Shown here one piece after another: positions 22,254-31,157 of a stretch of DNA of 64,000 nt. Positions within the stretch are counted from its first letter, which is position 1; every line of letters begins with the position of its first letter. The notes under the pieces were generated by a model. That model was not told the DNA's origin. It searched no databases and was given only the letters and a program-made list of their open reading frames with translations. Position numbers and translations under genes: made by a program. Origin of the DNA: Shewanella sp. GD04112 (lineage in GTDB: Bacteria; Pseudomonadota; Gammaproteobacteria; Enterobacterales; Shewanellaceae); NCBI RefSeq assembly GCF_029835735.1, contig NZ_JAOEAL010000001.1, positions 4,588,001-4,652,000 of the forward strand. Reading direction: 5' to 3'.

Positions 22254-23282
22254 ATGTTAAACAAACAGTTAAACAAATCACTGCGCAGTCTGTTTGCTCT
22301 GATGGTACTCGTGATGGGATTGGGCCTAGGTTCAGTAATGAGCGCAAGCCCAGTACAAGCAAGTGATCAGCAATCGAGTCAACAACAGGCGAAAGCGCAA
22401 ACCAGCGAAGCCGATCTGTGGCGCGCGGTAAAGTCGGGTGAAACTGGCTATACCACAGCCAAAGGGGTCGAAACTGGGGTGTTGATTAACGTTGCCGGTA
22501 ACCAAGGTAAAGAACTGAGAAACCAATACATCACCCCGATTATGGCCTTGGCTGTAACGGGTGTGTTTGGTGCTTTCTTACTGTTTTACTTGGTGAATGG
22601 TCCTTCAAGACTCAGCCACGGCTTTTCAGGCAAGATGGTGGCTCGTTGGTCTAAGGCGGATCTGTGGATCCACTGGATCATGGCAATTAGCTGTCTCACG
22701 CTGATGTTTACCGGCTTAACCATTATGCTCGGTAAGCATGTTGTGCAAGAGCTGCTAGGGCCAGACATCTGGGCACCGCTGATCTACGGCAGTAAAACCG
22801 TGCACGACTGGGCTGGTCCCATCTTTATCATGGCGTGGATTGTCTGCGTGGTGAAATGGATGCCGCTACAAACCTTTAAGATGTACGATCTTAAATGGTT
22901 CTTAGTGGTCGGTGGCTATATCAACTTTGGCCCATTCAAAGGCAAACACCCTGACAGTGGTTTTGCTAACGCCGGTGAAAAAATGTGGTTCTGGACACTG
23001 ACCCTCTTCGGACTGTTTATCAGTGTGTCTGGCATCATGTTGGTATTACCCGGCTTAGATCTACCCCGTGAAGCCTCGATGGGCGCGCTGCTGATCCACT
23101 CGATCAGTGCCGTTATCCTGATTGCCTTTACCATAGTGCATATCTGGATGGCGACCGTACTCAGTGAAGGCGGTATGGAGTGCATGAAGTCAGGCTATTG
23201 TGATGAGAACTGGGCTATCCAGCACCACAATTTATGGTATGACGAAATCAAAGCTAACGGCAGTCTGCGTTATAAAGACTAA
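22254..23282 (+). CDS. fdhC: Formate dehydrogenase cytochrome b (gamma) subunit, copy 1
   Basis: The 342-residue membrane subunit has a cleavable-type N-terminal signal (LFALMVLVMGLGLGSV... with ASPVQAS), a periplasmic segment and four transmembrane helices of the FdnI/HydC cytochrome b556 type. Conserved histidines for two b haems occur in the helices (for example LWIHWIMA, VHDWAGP, LLIHSISAV, IVHIWMATVLSEGG). It passes electrons to menaquinone or ubiquinone. The ATG at 22254 is chosen because AAGGAG is seven bases upstream; the in-frame GTG at 22248 abuts that site. A terminator follows. Confidence 0.94.
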   Translation: MLNKQLNKSLRSLFALMVLVMGLGLGSVMSASPVQASDQQSSQQQAKAQTSEADLWRAVKSGETGYTTAKGVETGVLINVAGNQGKELRNQYITPIMALAVTGVFGAFLLFYLVNGPSRLSHGFSGKMVARWSKADLWIHWIMAISCLTLMFTGLTIMLGKHVVQELLGPDIWAPLIYGSKTVHDWAGPIFIMAWIVCVVKWMPLQTFKMYDLKWFLVVGGYINFGPFKGKHPDSGFANAGEKMWFWTLTLFGLFISVSGIMLVLPGLDLPREASMGALLIHSISAVILIAFTIVHIWMATVLSEGGMECMKSGYCDENWAIQHHNLWYDEIKANGSLRYKD

Positions 23283-23310
23283 CTAAAGCCTGAAGCTTTA
23301 CCCCAATAAA

Positions 23311-23338
23311 AACACCTCGCAGTGCGGGGTGTTTTTTT
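23311..23338 (+). terminator. Terminator after fdhC1
   Basis: AACACCTCGC/GCGGGGTGTT forms a stem with one mismatch followed by seven or more T. It separates the first fdh unit from the second. Confidence 0.9.
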
Positions 23339-23662
23339 ACCTAGACTCCAAACAACAACTCATTAACAAGCGTTTCATTTTTATCCGAAAACCGACCCAT
23401 TTTTGCGTGTTCACACAAGTGCTGAAACCATGAGCGAGTTAACGCTTTTGCATCAGCACGCCTGCCTGTCCGGCTGCAAACTGTTCTAGATCAAATCCTA
23501 CTCAATCTTTTCCTACTATATTGCCCTCACGCGCGATGATTAACGGCAAGCAAGATGATTTCATTATCTTTTCCACCTCTAATCTTCACTTTTTGATAAC
23601 AAGTTTAATCCCTCGAAAAGTCGCGCCATCCAAGAACCATAACCCCTCATTCAGGAGTCAGC
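23339..23662 (+). promoter_or_regulatory. Intergenic region carrying the promoter of the second fdh unit
   Basis: These 324 bp between the fdhC1 terminator and fdhX2 must hold an independent promoter for the second unit. A possible -10 TACTATA occurs near 23514, and CTAGATCAAA near 23486 resembles half of an FNR/CRP-type site. Neither is strong. Unlike the first unit, no hairpin array is present. Confidence 0.4.
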
Positions 23663-23863
23663 ATGAAGCAACAACCTAGCGATTTATCTCGCCGTTCTTT
23701 GCTTAAAGCACTCACCGTTGGCAGCGTTGCCGGCGCCGCAATTGCCGCTACCGGCATGAGCGCAGCCCAAGCCAGCGAGAGCAGCAAGGTAACAACTAAA
23801 GAGCCTAAGGGTTACCACGAAACTGCGCACATTATCAGCTATTACGATAGCCTGCGTAGCTAA
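23663..23863 (+). CDS. fdhX: Small Tat-signal protein of the formate dehydrogenase operon (copy 2)
   Basis: The 66-residue paralogue of the product at 18514 has the Tat motif LSRRSLLKALTVGSVAGA, likely cleavage after SAAQA, and the conserved tail GYHETAHIISYYDSLRS. CAGGAG lies five bases upstream. It starts the second fdh unit, 17 bp before fdhA2, the same spacing as in unit 1. Function is inferred only from its constant place before fdhA. Confidence 0.9.
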   Translation: MKQQPSDLSRRSLLKALTVGSVAGAAIAATGMSAAQASESSKVTTKEPKGYHETAHIISYYDSLRS

Positions 23864-23880
23864 TCTAGGAGAAGTCAGCG

Positions 23881-26733
23881 ATGAAGTTAACTCGCAAGTC
23901 CGATGTCGCCCAAGTGGCCGACAAACCGACGTTAGGCATTAGCCGTCGTCAATTTATGAAGCAAGCAGGTATTACTACTGGTGGTATCGCAGCCGCTTCT
24001 CTGATGGGTACAGGCATGATGCGCCGCGCAGAAGCCAAAGATGTGCCACACGACGCGCCGATCGAAGTTAAACGTACGATTTGTAGTGCCTGTGCTGTGG
24101 GTTGTGGTCTGTATGCCGAAGTGCAAAATGGCGTGTGGACAGGTCAAGAACCCGCGTTCGATCACCCATTCAATGCCGGCGGTCACTGCGCGAAAGGTGC
24201 TGCACTGCGTGAGCATGGCCACGGTGAAAAACGCCTGAAATACCCAATGAAATTGGTTGATGGCAAGTGGAAAAAAATCTCTTGGGAAGATGCGATTAAC
24301 GAAGTGGGCGACCAAATGCTCAACATTCGTAAAGAATCTGGCCCAGACTCTGTGTACTTCATGGGTAGCGCTAAGTTCTCTAACGAAGGCTGCTATATGT
24401 ACCGCAAACTGGCGGCCATGTGGGGCACAAACAACGTCGACCACTCTGCTCGTATTTGTCACTCTACCACGGTAGCCGGTGTTGCTAACACTTGGGGTTA
24501 CGGTGCGCAAACTAACTCTTTCAACGACATTCAGAATGCCAATGCCATCTTCCTGATCGGGGCAAACCCAGCAGAAGCGCATCCGGTTTCAATGCAACAC
24601 ATTCTGATCGCCAAAGAGAAAAACAACGCGAAAATCATCGTTGTTGACCCACGTTTCTCTCGCACAGCGGCGCACTCAGATCTGCACTGTGCAATTCGTC
24701 CTGGTACTGATATTCCGTTTATCTACGGTATGTTATGGCACATTTTCGAAAACGGTTGGGAAGATAAAACCTTTATCCAACAACGCGTATTCGAGATGGA
24801 AACCATCCGCGAAGAAGTGAAAAAGTTCCCACCTAAAGAAGTGGCGGATATCACTGGCGTGAGCGAAGAAGTGGTTTATCAAGCCGCAAAACTGATGGCA
24901 GAAAACCGTCCGGGTACTGTGATTTGGTGTATGGGTGGTACTCAGCACCACGTCGGTAACGCTAACACTCGTGCTTACTGTATTCTGCAATTAGCCTTAG
25001 GCAACATGGGCGTTTCTGGCGGCGGCACTAACATTTTCCGTGGCCACGACAACGTACAGGGCGCGACTGACTTAGGTCTGCTGTTCGACAACCTGCCTGG
25101 CTACTACGGTTTAACCTCAGCCGCTTGGACTCACTGGACCCATGTGTGGGATCTGGATATGGAGTGGGTGAAGAGCCGCTTCGATCAAAACGCCTACTTA
25201 GGCAAAGATCCAATGACCACCCCAGGTATTCCTTGTTCTCGCTGGCACGATGGCGTGTTAGAAGATAAGAGCAAGCTGGCACAGAAAGACAATATCCGTA
25301 TGGCCTTCTTCTGGGGTCAATCGGTCAACACTGAAACCCGTCAACGTGAAGTGCGTGATGCCTTAGACAAGATGGACACAGTCGTGGTTGTCGACCCATT
25401 CCCAACCATGGCGGGTGTTATGCACCGTCGTAAGAATGGCGTGTATCTGTTACCTGCTGCGACTCAGTTTGAAACTCAAGGTTCAGTGTCTAACTCAGGC
25501 CGTTCTATCCAATGGCGTGAGCAGGTTATCCAACCTTTATTCGAGTCAAAAACCGACATCGAAATCATGTACCGTTTAGCGCAAAAACTCGGTATCGCCG
25601 AGCAATACACTAAACGCATCGCCAAAGAAAACGGCTTACCGGTTATCGAAGAAATCACCCGCGAAATCAACCGCGGCATGTGGACCATCGGTATGACAGG
25701 TCAAAGCCCTGAGCGTATCAAGCTGCACACCCAAAACTGGGGCACTTTCAGCAACAAGACGCTCGAAGCCGCCGGCGGCCCAGCTAAAGGCGAAACCTAC
25801 GGTTTACCTTGGCCATGTTGGGGCACACCAGAAGCTAAACACCCTGGTACCCAAATTCTGTATAACCAATCTAAACACGTTAAAGACGGCGGCGGTAACT
25901 TCCGTGCTCGTTACGGCGTTGAATACAATGGTAAAAACCTGCTGGCTGAAGGCTCTTTCTCTAAAGGTGCCGAGATCCAAGACGGTTACCCAGAATTTAC
26001 CGATAAGCTGCTGAAGCAACTCGGTTGGTGGGATGACCTGACTGCGGAAGAAAAAGCCGAAGCCGAAGGTCGTAACTGGAAGACCGACTTATCAGGCGGT
26101 ATCGTGCGCGTGGCAATCAAGCATGGTTGTATTCCATTTGGTAACGCTAAAGCCCGTTGTATTGTTTGGACTTTCCCAGACCAAGTGCCAGTTCACCGCG
26201 AGCCGTTATACACAGCACGCCGTGACTTAGTGGCTAAATACCCAACCTACGACGATATGCAAGTTCATCGTCTGCCAACACTGTACAAGTCAATCCAAGA
26301 GAAAGACTTCAGTGGCAAGTACCCACTGGTACTGACCTCTGGTCGTTTAGTGGAATACGAAGGTGGTGGTGAAGAATCTCGTTCTAACCCATGGCTGGCT
26401 GAGCTTCAACAGGAAATGTTTGTTGAAATCAACCCAGGCGACGCAGCCGACCGCGGTATCCGCAACGGTGAGTTTGTGTGGTTAGAGGGCGCCGAAGGTG
26501 GCCGCATTAAAGTACAAGCTCTGGTAACGCCACGCGTTAAACCAGGTGTGACCTTTATGCCATACCACTTTGCGGGTGTGATGCACGGTGAAAGCTTAGC
26601 GCCTAACTACCCTGAGGGCACTGTGCCTTACGTTATCGGTGAATCCGCTAACACGGCACTGACCTATGGTTATGACCCTGTGACTCAAATGCAGGAAACC
26701 AAAGCGTCGCTCTGTCAGATCGTTAAAGCGTAA
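23881..26733 (+). CDS. fdhA: Formate dehydrogenase catalytic (alpha) subunit, copy 2
   Basis: The 950-residue paralogue has the same length as FdhA1. It has a Tat signal (SRRQFMK, Arg22-Arg23), a [4Fe-4S] motif at Cys68, Cys71, Cys75 and Cys103, and catalytic Cys193 in ARICHSTTVAG. Differences from copy 1 are scattered, with more change in the N-terminus, residues about 400-430 and the late surface regions. Several stretches are identical at the DNA level to copy 1 (for example around 24451-24495 and 26338-26388). Separate use under different conditions or metals is plausible but not shown by sequence. AGGAG lies nine bases upstream of the start. Confidence 0.97.
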   Translation: MKLTRKSDVAQVADKPTLGISRRQFMKQAGITTGGIAAASLMGTGMMRRAEAKDVPHDAPIEVKRTICSACAVGCGLYAEVQNGVWTGQEPAFDHPFNAGGHCAKGAALREHGHGEKRLKYPMKLVDGKWKKISWEDAINEVGDQMLNIRKESGPDSVYFMGSAKFSNEGCYMYRKLAAMWGTNNVDHSARICHSTTVAGVANTWGYGAQTNSFNDIQNANAIFLIGANPAEAHPVSMQHILIAKEKNNAKIIVVDPRFSRTAAHSDLHCAIRPGTDIPFIYGMLWHIFENGWEDKTFIQQRVFEMETIREEVKKFPPKEVADITGVSEEVVYQAAKLMAENRPGTVIWCMGGTQHHVGNANTRAYCILQLALGNMGVSGGGTNIFRGHDNVQGATDLGLLFDNLPGYYGLTSAAWTHWTHVWDLDMEWVKSRFDQNAYLGKDPMTTPGIPCSRWHDGVLEDKSKLAQKDNIRMAFFWGQSVNTETRQREVRDALDKMDTVVVVDPFPTMAGVMHRRKNGVYLLPAATQFETQGSVSNSGRSIQWREQVIQPLFESKTDIEIMYRLAQKLGIAEQYTKRIAKENGLPVIEEITREINRGMWTIGMTGQSPERIKLHTQNWGTFSNKTLEAAGGPAKGETYGLPWPCWGTPEAKHPGTQILYNQSKHVKDGGGNFRARYGVEYNGKNLLAEGSFSKGAEIQDGYPEFTDKLLKQLGWWDDLTAEEKAEAEGRNWKTDLSGGIVRVAIKHGCIPFGNAKARCIVWTFPDQVPVHREPLYTARRDLVAKYPTYDDMQVHRLPTLYKSIQEKDFSGKYPLVLTSGRLVEYEGGGEESRSNPWLAELQQEMFVEINPGDAADRGIRNGEFVWLEGAEGGRIKVQALVTPRVKPGVTFMPYHFAGVMHGESLAPNYPEGTVPYVIGESANTALTYGYDPVTQMQETKASLCQIVKA

Positions 26734-26762
26734 GTGCAGCTTAAGCTAGGAGAATTGCCACT

Positions 26763-27332
26763 ATGGCTACAATGAAATTTTTGTGTGACACCAAGCGCTG
26801 CATCGAATGTAACGGCTGTGTCACCGCATGTAAAAACGAAAACGATTCCGCTCTCGAGTGGGGTATCCAACGCCGCCGCGTCGTGACTATCAACGATGGT
26901 CAACCCGGTGAAGCTTCAATCTCTGTCGCCTGTATGCATTGCTCAGACGCGCCATGTATGGCGGTTTGCCCAGCAAACTGCTTCTACAGAACCGAAGACG
27001 GCATTGTGCTACACAACAAAGATGCCTGTATTGGTTGCGGTTACTGCTTGTACGCCTGTCCATTTGGCGCACCACAGTTCCCGAAAAAAGGTGCCTTTGG
27101 TAGCCGCGGTAAGATGGATAAATGTACCTTCTGTGCCGGCGGCCCAGAAGAAAACCACTCAGAGGCAGAGCGCCAGAAGTACGGCTCAAACCGTATTGCC
27201 GAAGGTAAACTGCCAATGTGCGCAGAACTATGTGCGACTAAGGCCCTGTTAGCGGGTGATGCAGAAGTGGTTTCTAGCATCTTCCGTGAGCGTGTGGCTT
27301 ACCGTGGCGCTAAAAACGCGGCTTGGAATTAA
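26763..27332 (+). CDS. fdhB: Formate dehydrogenase iron-sulfur (beta) subunit, copy 2
   Basis: The 189-residue paralogue of FdhB1 has the same four [4Fe-4S] groups (CIECNGCVTAC, CMHCSDAPCMAVCP, CIGCGYCLYACP, CTFCAGG...CAELC). It is nine residues shorter, differing mainly in the C-terminal tail, which ends YRGAKNAAWN. It lies 29 bp after fdhA2 with a TAGGAG site. It transfers electrons from FdhA2 to FdhC2 on the periplasmic side. Confidence 0.96.
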   Translation: MATMKFLCDTKRCIECNGCVTACKNENDSALEWGIQRRRVVTINDGQPGEASISVACMHCSDAPCMAVCPANCFYRTEDGIVLHNKDACIGCGYCLYACPFGAPQFPKKGAFGSRGKMDKCTFCAGGPEENHSEAERQKYGSNRIAEGKLPMCAELCATKALLAGDAEVVSSIFRERVAYRGAKNAAWN

Positions 27333-27365
27333 TTCAGGTCACAGGATCTGTCCACAGACTTAGCT

Positions 27366-27387
27366 TGGCGCCTGCTAGCAGGCGCCA
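27366..27387 (+). repeat. Perfect hairpin between fdhB2 and fdhC2
   Basis: A 22-nt perfect palindrome, TGGCGCCTGC-TA-GCAGGCGCCA, sits 18 bp before the fdhC2 start. It occupies the same place as the unrelated hairpin in unit 1 and is not followed by a U-run. Confidence 0.75.
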
Positions 27388-27405
27388 CTAAGCGAGAGAG
27401 GATGT

Positions 27406-28392
27406 ATGATGAACAAATGGTTCAAACACATAGGTTTAGCCATAGCACTGCTGTTTAGTGCCGTGTGTCTAGCCAATGGTGGTGATGAACAAGCGCTCCA
27501 ACCTCAAGCCTCTGATGCCCAAATTTGGGCACAGCTGAAGGACGGCGCCACGGGATACACTACCTCCCAAAGCGAGTTCCACGCACAACCGATCAATACC
27601 TATGATCTGCGTGTACTGGAGCTGCGTAGCGACTGGTTAGCGCCGGCCTTAATGGCGGCGTTATTCGGCATGATCATTATCTTTGTCTTATTTATCAAGG
27701 TGAACGGCATCTCCAAGCTACACCATGGTTTTTCGGGCAAGCTAGTGCATCGCTGGTCAAAGTTCGACGTTTCAATCCACTGGCTCGGTGCGATCCCGTG
27801 CTTAATGTTGATTCTAACGGGCTTAACTTTGTTAGCGGGTCGTTTCTTCTTCCAACCTTGGTTGGGCGAAGGCATCTGGGAAGCCATAGTCTATGGCGCG
27901 AAGCAAATCCACGATGTGATGGCGATTCCGTTCATGATCGGCTGGGCATTGATGACAGTGTTATGGGCGAAGAACCAGCTGCCAAAAATGTACGACGTGA
28001 AATGGTTCCTCGTTGTTGGTGGTTACATCAACTTTGGTCCCTTCAAAGGTAAGCACCCTGATGCTGGTTTTGCTAACGCCGGTGAAAAAATGTGGTTCTG
28101 GGCCTTCGCCCTGTTTGGATTAGTGATTTCTGCCTCAGGCATGTTGTTACTGTTCCCAAATCTTTTCGAACCAAGCCGTACCTTAAGCTTAATCGCGCTG
28201 GTATTGCACTCAGTGAGCGCCATCGTGATCTGCGCCTTCTCTATCGTGCACATCTTTATGGCAACGGTAATGTCAGAAGGCGGTATGGAGTGTATGGTGT
28301 CTGGCTATTGTGATGAAAACTGGGCAACCCAACACCACAACCTGTGGTACGACGAAATCAAAGCCAACGGCACTTTGAAATATAAAGAGTAA
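27406..28392 (+). CDS. fdhC: Formate dehydrogenase cytochrome b (gamma) subunit, copy 2
   Basis: The 328-residue paralogue of FdhC1 has an N-terminal signal-like helix (IGLAIALLFSAVCLANGG), a short periplasmic part and four membrane helices with conserved haem-ligand histidines (FDVSIHWLGAIP, IHDVMAIP, LVLHSVSAIV, IVHIFMATVMSEGG). Its C-terminus, CDENWATQHHNLWYDEIKAN, is nearly identical to copy 1. Two consecutive ATG codons (27406, 27409) follow GAGAGAGG; the second has the better spacing. A bidirectional terminator follows. The N-terminal 60 residues are the most diverged part between copies. Confidence 0.94.
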   Translation: MMNKWFKHIGLAIALLFSAVCLANGGDEQALQPQASDAQIWAQLKDGATGYTTSQSEFHAQPINTYDLRVLELRSDWLAPALMAALFGMIIIFVLFIKVNGISKLHHGFSGKLVHRWSKFDVSIHWLGAIPCLMLILTGLTLLAGRFFFQPWLGEGIWEAIVYGAKQIHDVMAIPFMIGWALMTVLWAKNQLPKMYDVKWFLVVGGYINFGPFKGKHPDAGFANAGEKMWFWAFALFGLVISASGMLLLFPNLFEPSRTLSLIALVLHSVSAIVICAFSIVHIFMATVMSEGGMECMVSGYCDENWATQHHNLWYDEIKANGTLKYKE

Positions 28393-28405
28393 AAGTCGCT
28401 GAAAA

Positions 28406-28441
28406 CAAAAAACCTCCACAGCATGCTGTGGAGGTTTTTTT
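28406..28441. terminator. Bidirectional terminator between fdhC2 and the TonB receptor
   Basis: A perfect palindrome of 26 nt (28411-28436, centre GCATGC) is flanked by A-run and T-run. It serves the fdh unit on the plus strand and the receptor on the minus strand. Confidence 0.92.
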
Positions 28442-28472
28442 ATCGGTAAAATAAGTGCGTCAAATCGAGCGC

Positions 28473-30530
28473 TTAGAAGCGGTACATCACAGATACACCG
28501 AGATTTCTAGGGTCGATAATCGCCGCATAACCATCGGGATAACTGCGGCTAGCGGGTTCATTTACCGTCAACGCTTGCTCATCAAACAGGTTGTTTACAA
28601 AGCCGCTGATTCTCCAGCTATCGGTTTGATAATCGAGGCTTAAGCGGGCAACAACATAATCGCCAGCCACCCGTGATTCAGTATTATTGATATCCGCATA
28701 ATACTCACCTACGTAGTTACCTGAAAAACCGAAAGAAAACGCATCGCCCAACCAATATTTTAAGCCCGCATTGGCGGTCACATGCGGCGCCGAGTTCAGC
28801 TGATTGCCGATAATGTCGCCATAACTAGGATCCGCTTGCTTGGTCTCACTATCGAGTAAACCTACGCCCGAAATAAACTGCAGGTTTTCGGTGAGCATAG
28901 CGCTGAATTCAGCCTCAATACCGTAGCTGACCGCTTTATCGATATTGGTAATTTTGCGGGCGCTGTTAGAGGCTTGGTAACCGTCGAAATCGTTGTAGAA
29001 CAGGTTGGCACTAAAGTTAACATCGCCATCCATAAACGCGCTGCGACTGCTGATTTCATAGGTATTAACGTACTCTTCGTCGTAGTAGTAATACTCACTT
29101 TCGGCTAACGACAACGCACCGCCACCCGAGTTATAACCGCGACGCACGCTGGCCGCTAAAGTTGTGCTGTCATTCAGCGCATATTGCAGCACTAACTTCG
29201 GCAGGGTAACGGTATTGGCATTATCGAGTTTTTCCCGCAATTGGCTGCCTTGATAGAGCATATTGAAGTTACGCAATTGCTCCTCACGCATCACGCGGCC
29301 ACCGAATGTGACCCAGAGAGATTCGGCAAGGCCATAGGTCATCTCACCATAAATGGAGGTGGATTCAGTGCTGTCATCCCCACTGTAAACAGAGCTGCCA
29401 GTACTACCAAAATCTTGATCGCGTTTAAAATAGGCTAAACCCACAAAGCCGTTGAAATCTTTATCTTTTAGACCAAAGCTGTACTTACCATCGACGGTGT
29501 AACTCTGGTCATTCATATCAACATATTGCTGCGCCGTGGCGAGAGCCTCATAGGATTCAAAGCCCCAGTCATAATCCATATAAGCGACGATGAGATCGAA
29601 GGCGCGGCCTTCACCGAGGTCATAATCGACTTTCACTGAGTGAGTCGTGGATTTAGTCTCGATATAACGTTGGAAAATAGGCTTAAACGCCCAAGGATCA
29701 TCGCCGGTAAAATAGTTGCGCCCAGAGTCACCTTTCTCATCATTGTATGAAAAGCTATAGAGCACTTTGAGATCTTCAATCGCACTCGGCTGCCACAGGA
29801 ATTTACCGCGCCAGCGATTGGTGATCAGTTCATTGAGGTCGAATGGGGCTGGATTTGTCTCATATTCCAAGCCTTTATTGAAGGTATTCCCTGTCACATT
29901 TTGTCCGCTCACCCTAAACGCCAACTCATCATCGAGAATCGGGCCTGAGAGCATAACGGCGCTATCGATAAAGTTATCTTGATTGCGATAACCGACACGA
30001 GCCGCACCTTGCCAATCGAAGGTGGGGTCTTCCGTTTTAATAAACACTGTGCCGCCAATGCTGTTACGACCGTTAATTGTCGATTGCGGACCGCGGTACA
30101 CCTCAATTTGTTGGATATCCCACAGACCAGTATCACCAGTAAGATCGGCCACAAAAGGTTCGGCAACTCCATCGACTAAGGTGGATACCCGCGCCCGAGC
30201 ACCGCCGGTAAAAGAGTTAAATCCAGAGGCAGAACCATTACCAGAAACCCCACGGATATCCGGCACAGATCCCGTAAGCACCACCACGTTAGGCACTTCA
30301 GATAAGGCACTCGAGGTAGATTGATATTGACCGCTGTCGAGCGCGTCTTTATCGATAACCGAAATAGAGGAAGTCGTATCCTTAAGGCTACGCTCGATTT
30401 TCTCACCATAAACAGTTATCTTTTCAATCGGTTCAGAAGATTCTGCGTCCACAGCAGCGTAAGCTGAGGACATCACTAAACTCGAAACCATTACTGCAAT
30501 TGCACTTTTCTTAAACGCCCTGCATTCCAT
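28473..30530 (-). CDS. TonB-dependent outer-membrane receptor (siderophore type)
   Basis: The 685-residue product has a signal peptide (KKSAIAVMVSSLVMSSAYA), a TonB-box-like ITVYG, and a plug domain containing VPDIRGVSGNG, VDGVAEP and EVYRGPQSTINGRNSIGG. A 22-strand barrel follows, ending VSVMYRF with the C-terminal Phe. It most resembles receptors for catechol-type siderophores such as ViuA, but the ligand cannot be read from sequence. The ATG at 30530 has GAGG five bases upstream; a more distal start adds seven residues. A Fur-like site lies about 80 bp upstream, so iron repression is likely. Confidence 0.92.
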   Translation of the reverse strand: MECRAFKKSAIAVMVSSLVMSSAYAAVDAESSEPIEKITVYGEKIERSLKDTTSSISVIDKDALDSGQYQSTSSALSEVPNVVVLTGSVPDIRGVSGNGSASGFNSFTGGARARVSTLVDGVAEPFVADLTGDTGLWDIQQIEVYRGPQSTINGRNSIGGTVFIKTEDPTFDWQGAARVGYRNQDNFIDSAVMLSGPILDDELAFRVSGQNVTGNTFNKGLEYETNPAPFDLNELITNRWRGKFLWQPSAIEDLKVLYSFSYNDEKGDSGRNYFTGDDPWAFKPIFQRYIETKSTTHSVKVDYDLGEGRAFDLIVAYMDYDWGFESYEALATAQQYVDMNDQSYTVDGKYSFGLKDKDFNGFVGLAYFKRDQDFGSTGSSVYSGDDSTESTSIYGEMTYGLAESLWVTFGGRVMREEQLRNFNMLYQGSQLREKLDNANTVTLPKLVLQYALNDSTTLAASVRRGYNSGGGALSLAESEYYYYDEEYVNTYEISSRSAFMDGDVNFSANLFYNDFDGYQASNSARKITNIDKAVSYGIEAEFSAMLTENLQFISGVGLLDSETKQADPSYGDIIGNQLNSAPHVTANAGLKYWLGDAFSFGFSGNYVGEYYADINNTESRVAGDYVVARLSLDYQTDSWRISGFVNNLFDEQALTVNEPASRSYPDGYAAIIDPRNLGVSVMYRF

Positions 30531-30573
30531 AAAAACCTCGACGGCACTCATTGATAAACGGTGTTAGCTTGAA

Positions 30574-30822
30574 ATGCCGACAATCTACATTAAAACAACC
30601 TTAAATCCAGATGATAACCAATATCATTTACATTCTACTTATGACTTTGTGACCGAACGCAAATTCGTAGGAATGAGAGATAAACAATTGAGCAAGGAAC
30701 AATTGTCACTCGCTTTGACAGACGAGGACGCATTGACGCCTCAGTTTTTTGCAGAGATTTGGCGGGCTTTGATTCGAGCGAAAGCACGTGGCGTTTGGTT
30801 GTTCAGCCCCAACGTGCGATAG
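30574..30822 (+). CDS. Small hypothetical protein divergent from the TonB receptor
   Basis: The 82-residue product (MPTIYIKTTLNPDDNQYHLH... ending RGVWLFSPNVR) shows no membrane segment or known motif. No convincing ribosome site precedes the ATG at 30574, and the beginning overlaps the receptor promoter and its Fur-like site. A shorter start at an internal Met (residue 34) is possible. Codon use in the second half looks ordinary for the genome. I do not recognise it, and it may be a chance frame. Confidence 0.42.
   Translation: MPTIYIKTTLNPDDNQYHLHSTYDFVTERKFVGMRDKQLSKEQLSLALTDEDALTPQFFAEIWRALIRAKARGVWLFSPNVR
30612..30626. promoter_or_regulatory. Putative Fur box upstream of the TonB receptor
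   Basis: TGATAACCAATATCA fits the 7-1-7 Fur inverted repeat (TGATAAT-N-ATTATCA) with two mismatches. It lies about 80 bp upstream of the receptor start. The flanking bases extend the dyad to ATGATA/TATCAT. Confidence 0.5.
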
Positions 30823-31157
30823 CACCATGGATACACTTATAAACATTTGTAAGTTTTGCGATCTGCCTCACAATCGCTTTTTTGCCTGTTAATGCACTGT
30901 AGAAGAGCACTCGCTCGCAAAACAATTTTCACAATAAAATCAATCGCCTGCAAATGCAATGAATTTAACTTACATAACACCTAGCAACCAGTACGCCATC
31001 CACGGTTAACACACTAAAAACAACGTATTTAAAAACATAGCGTTATAGATATTACGTTCAAAATATCGCCTTGCGACGAGTGAAATCCAAGCGTTAAAAT
31101 GGCCTCAATGTGTAATTTAATTACACCCCTTCTTGATTGATACCCCAGTAGGCCACC
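30823..31157. other. Gene-free gap before the chemoreceptor
   Basis: These 335 AT-rich bases show no RNA gene, repeat or clear promoter that I can support. They presumably hold the promoter of the methyl-accepting chemotaxis gene. Confidence 0.5.
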
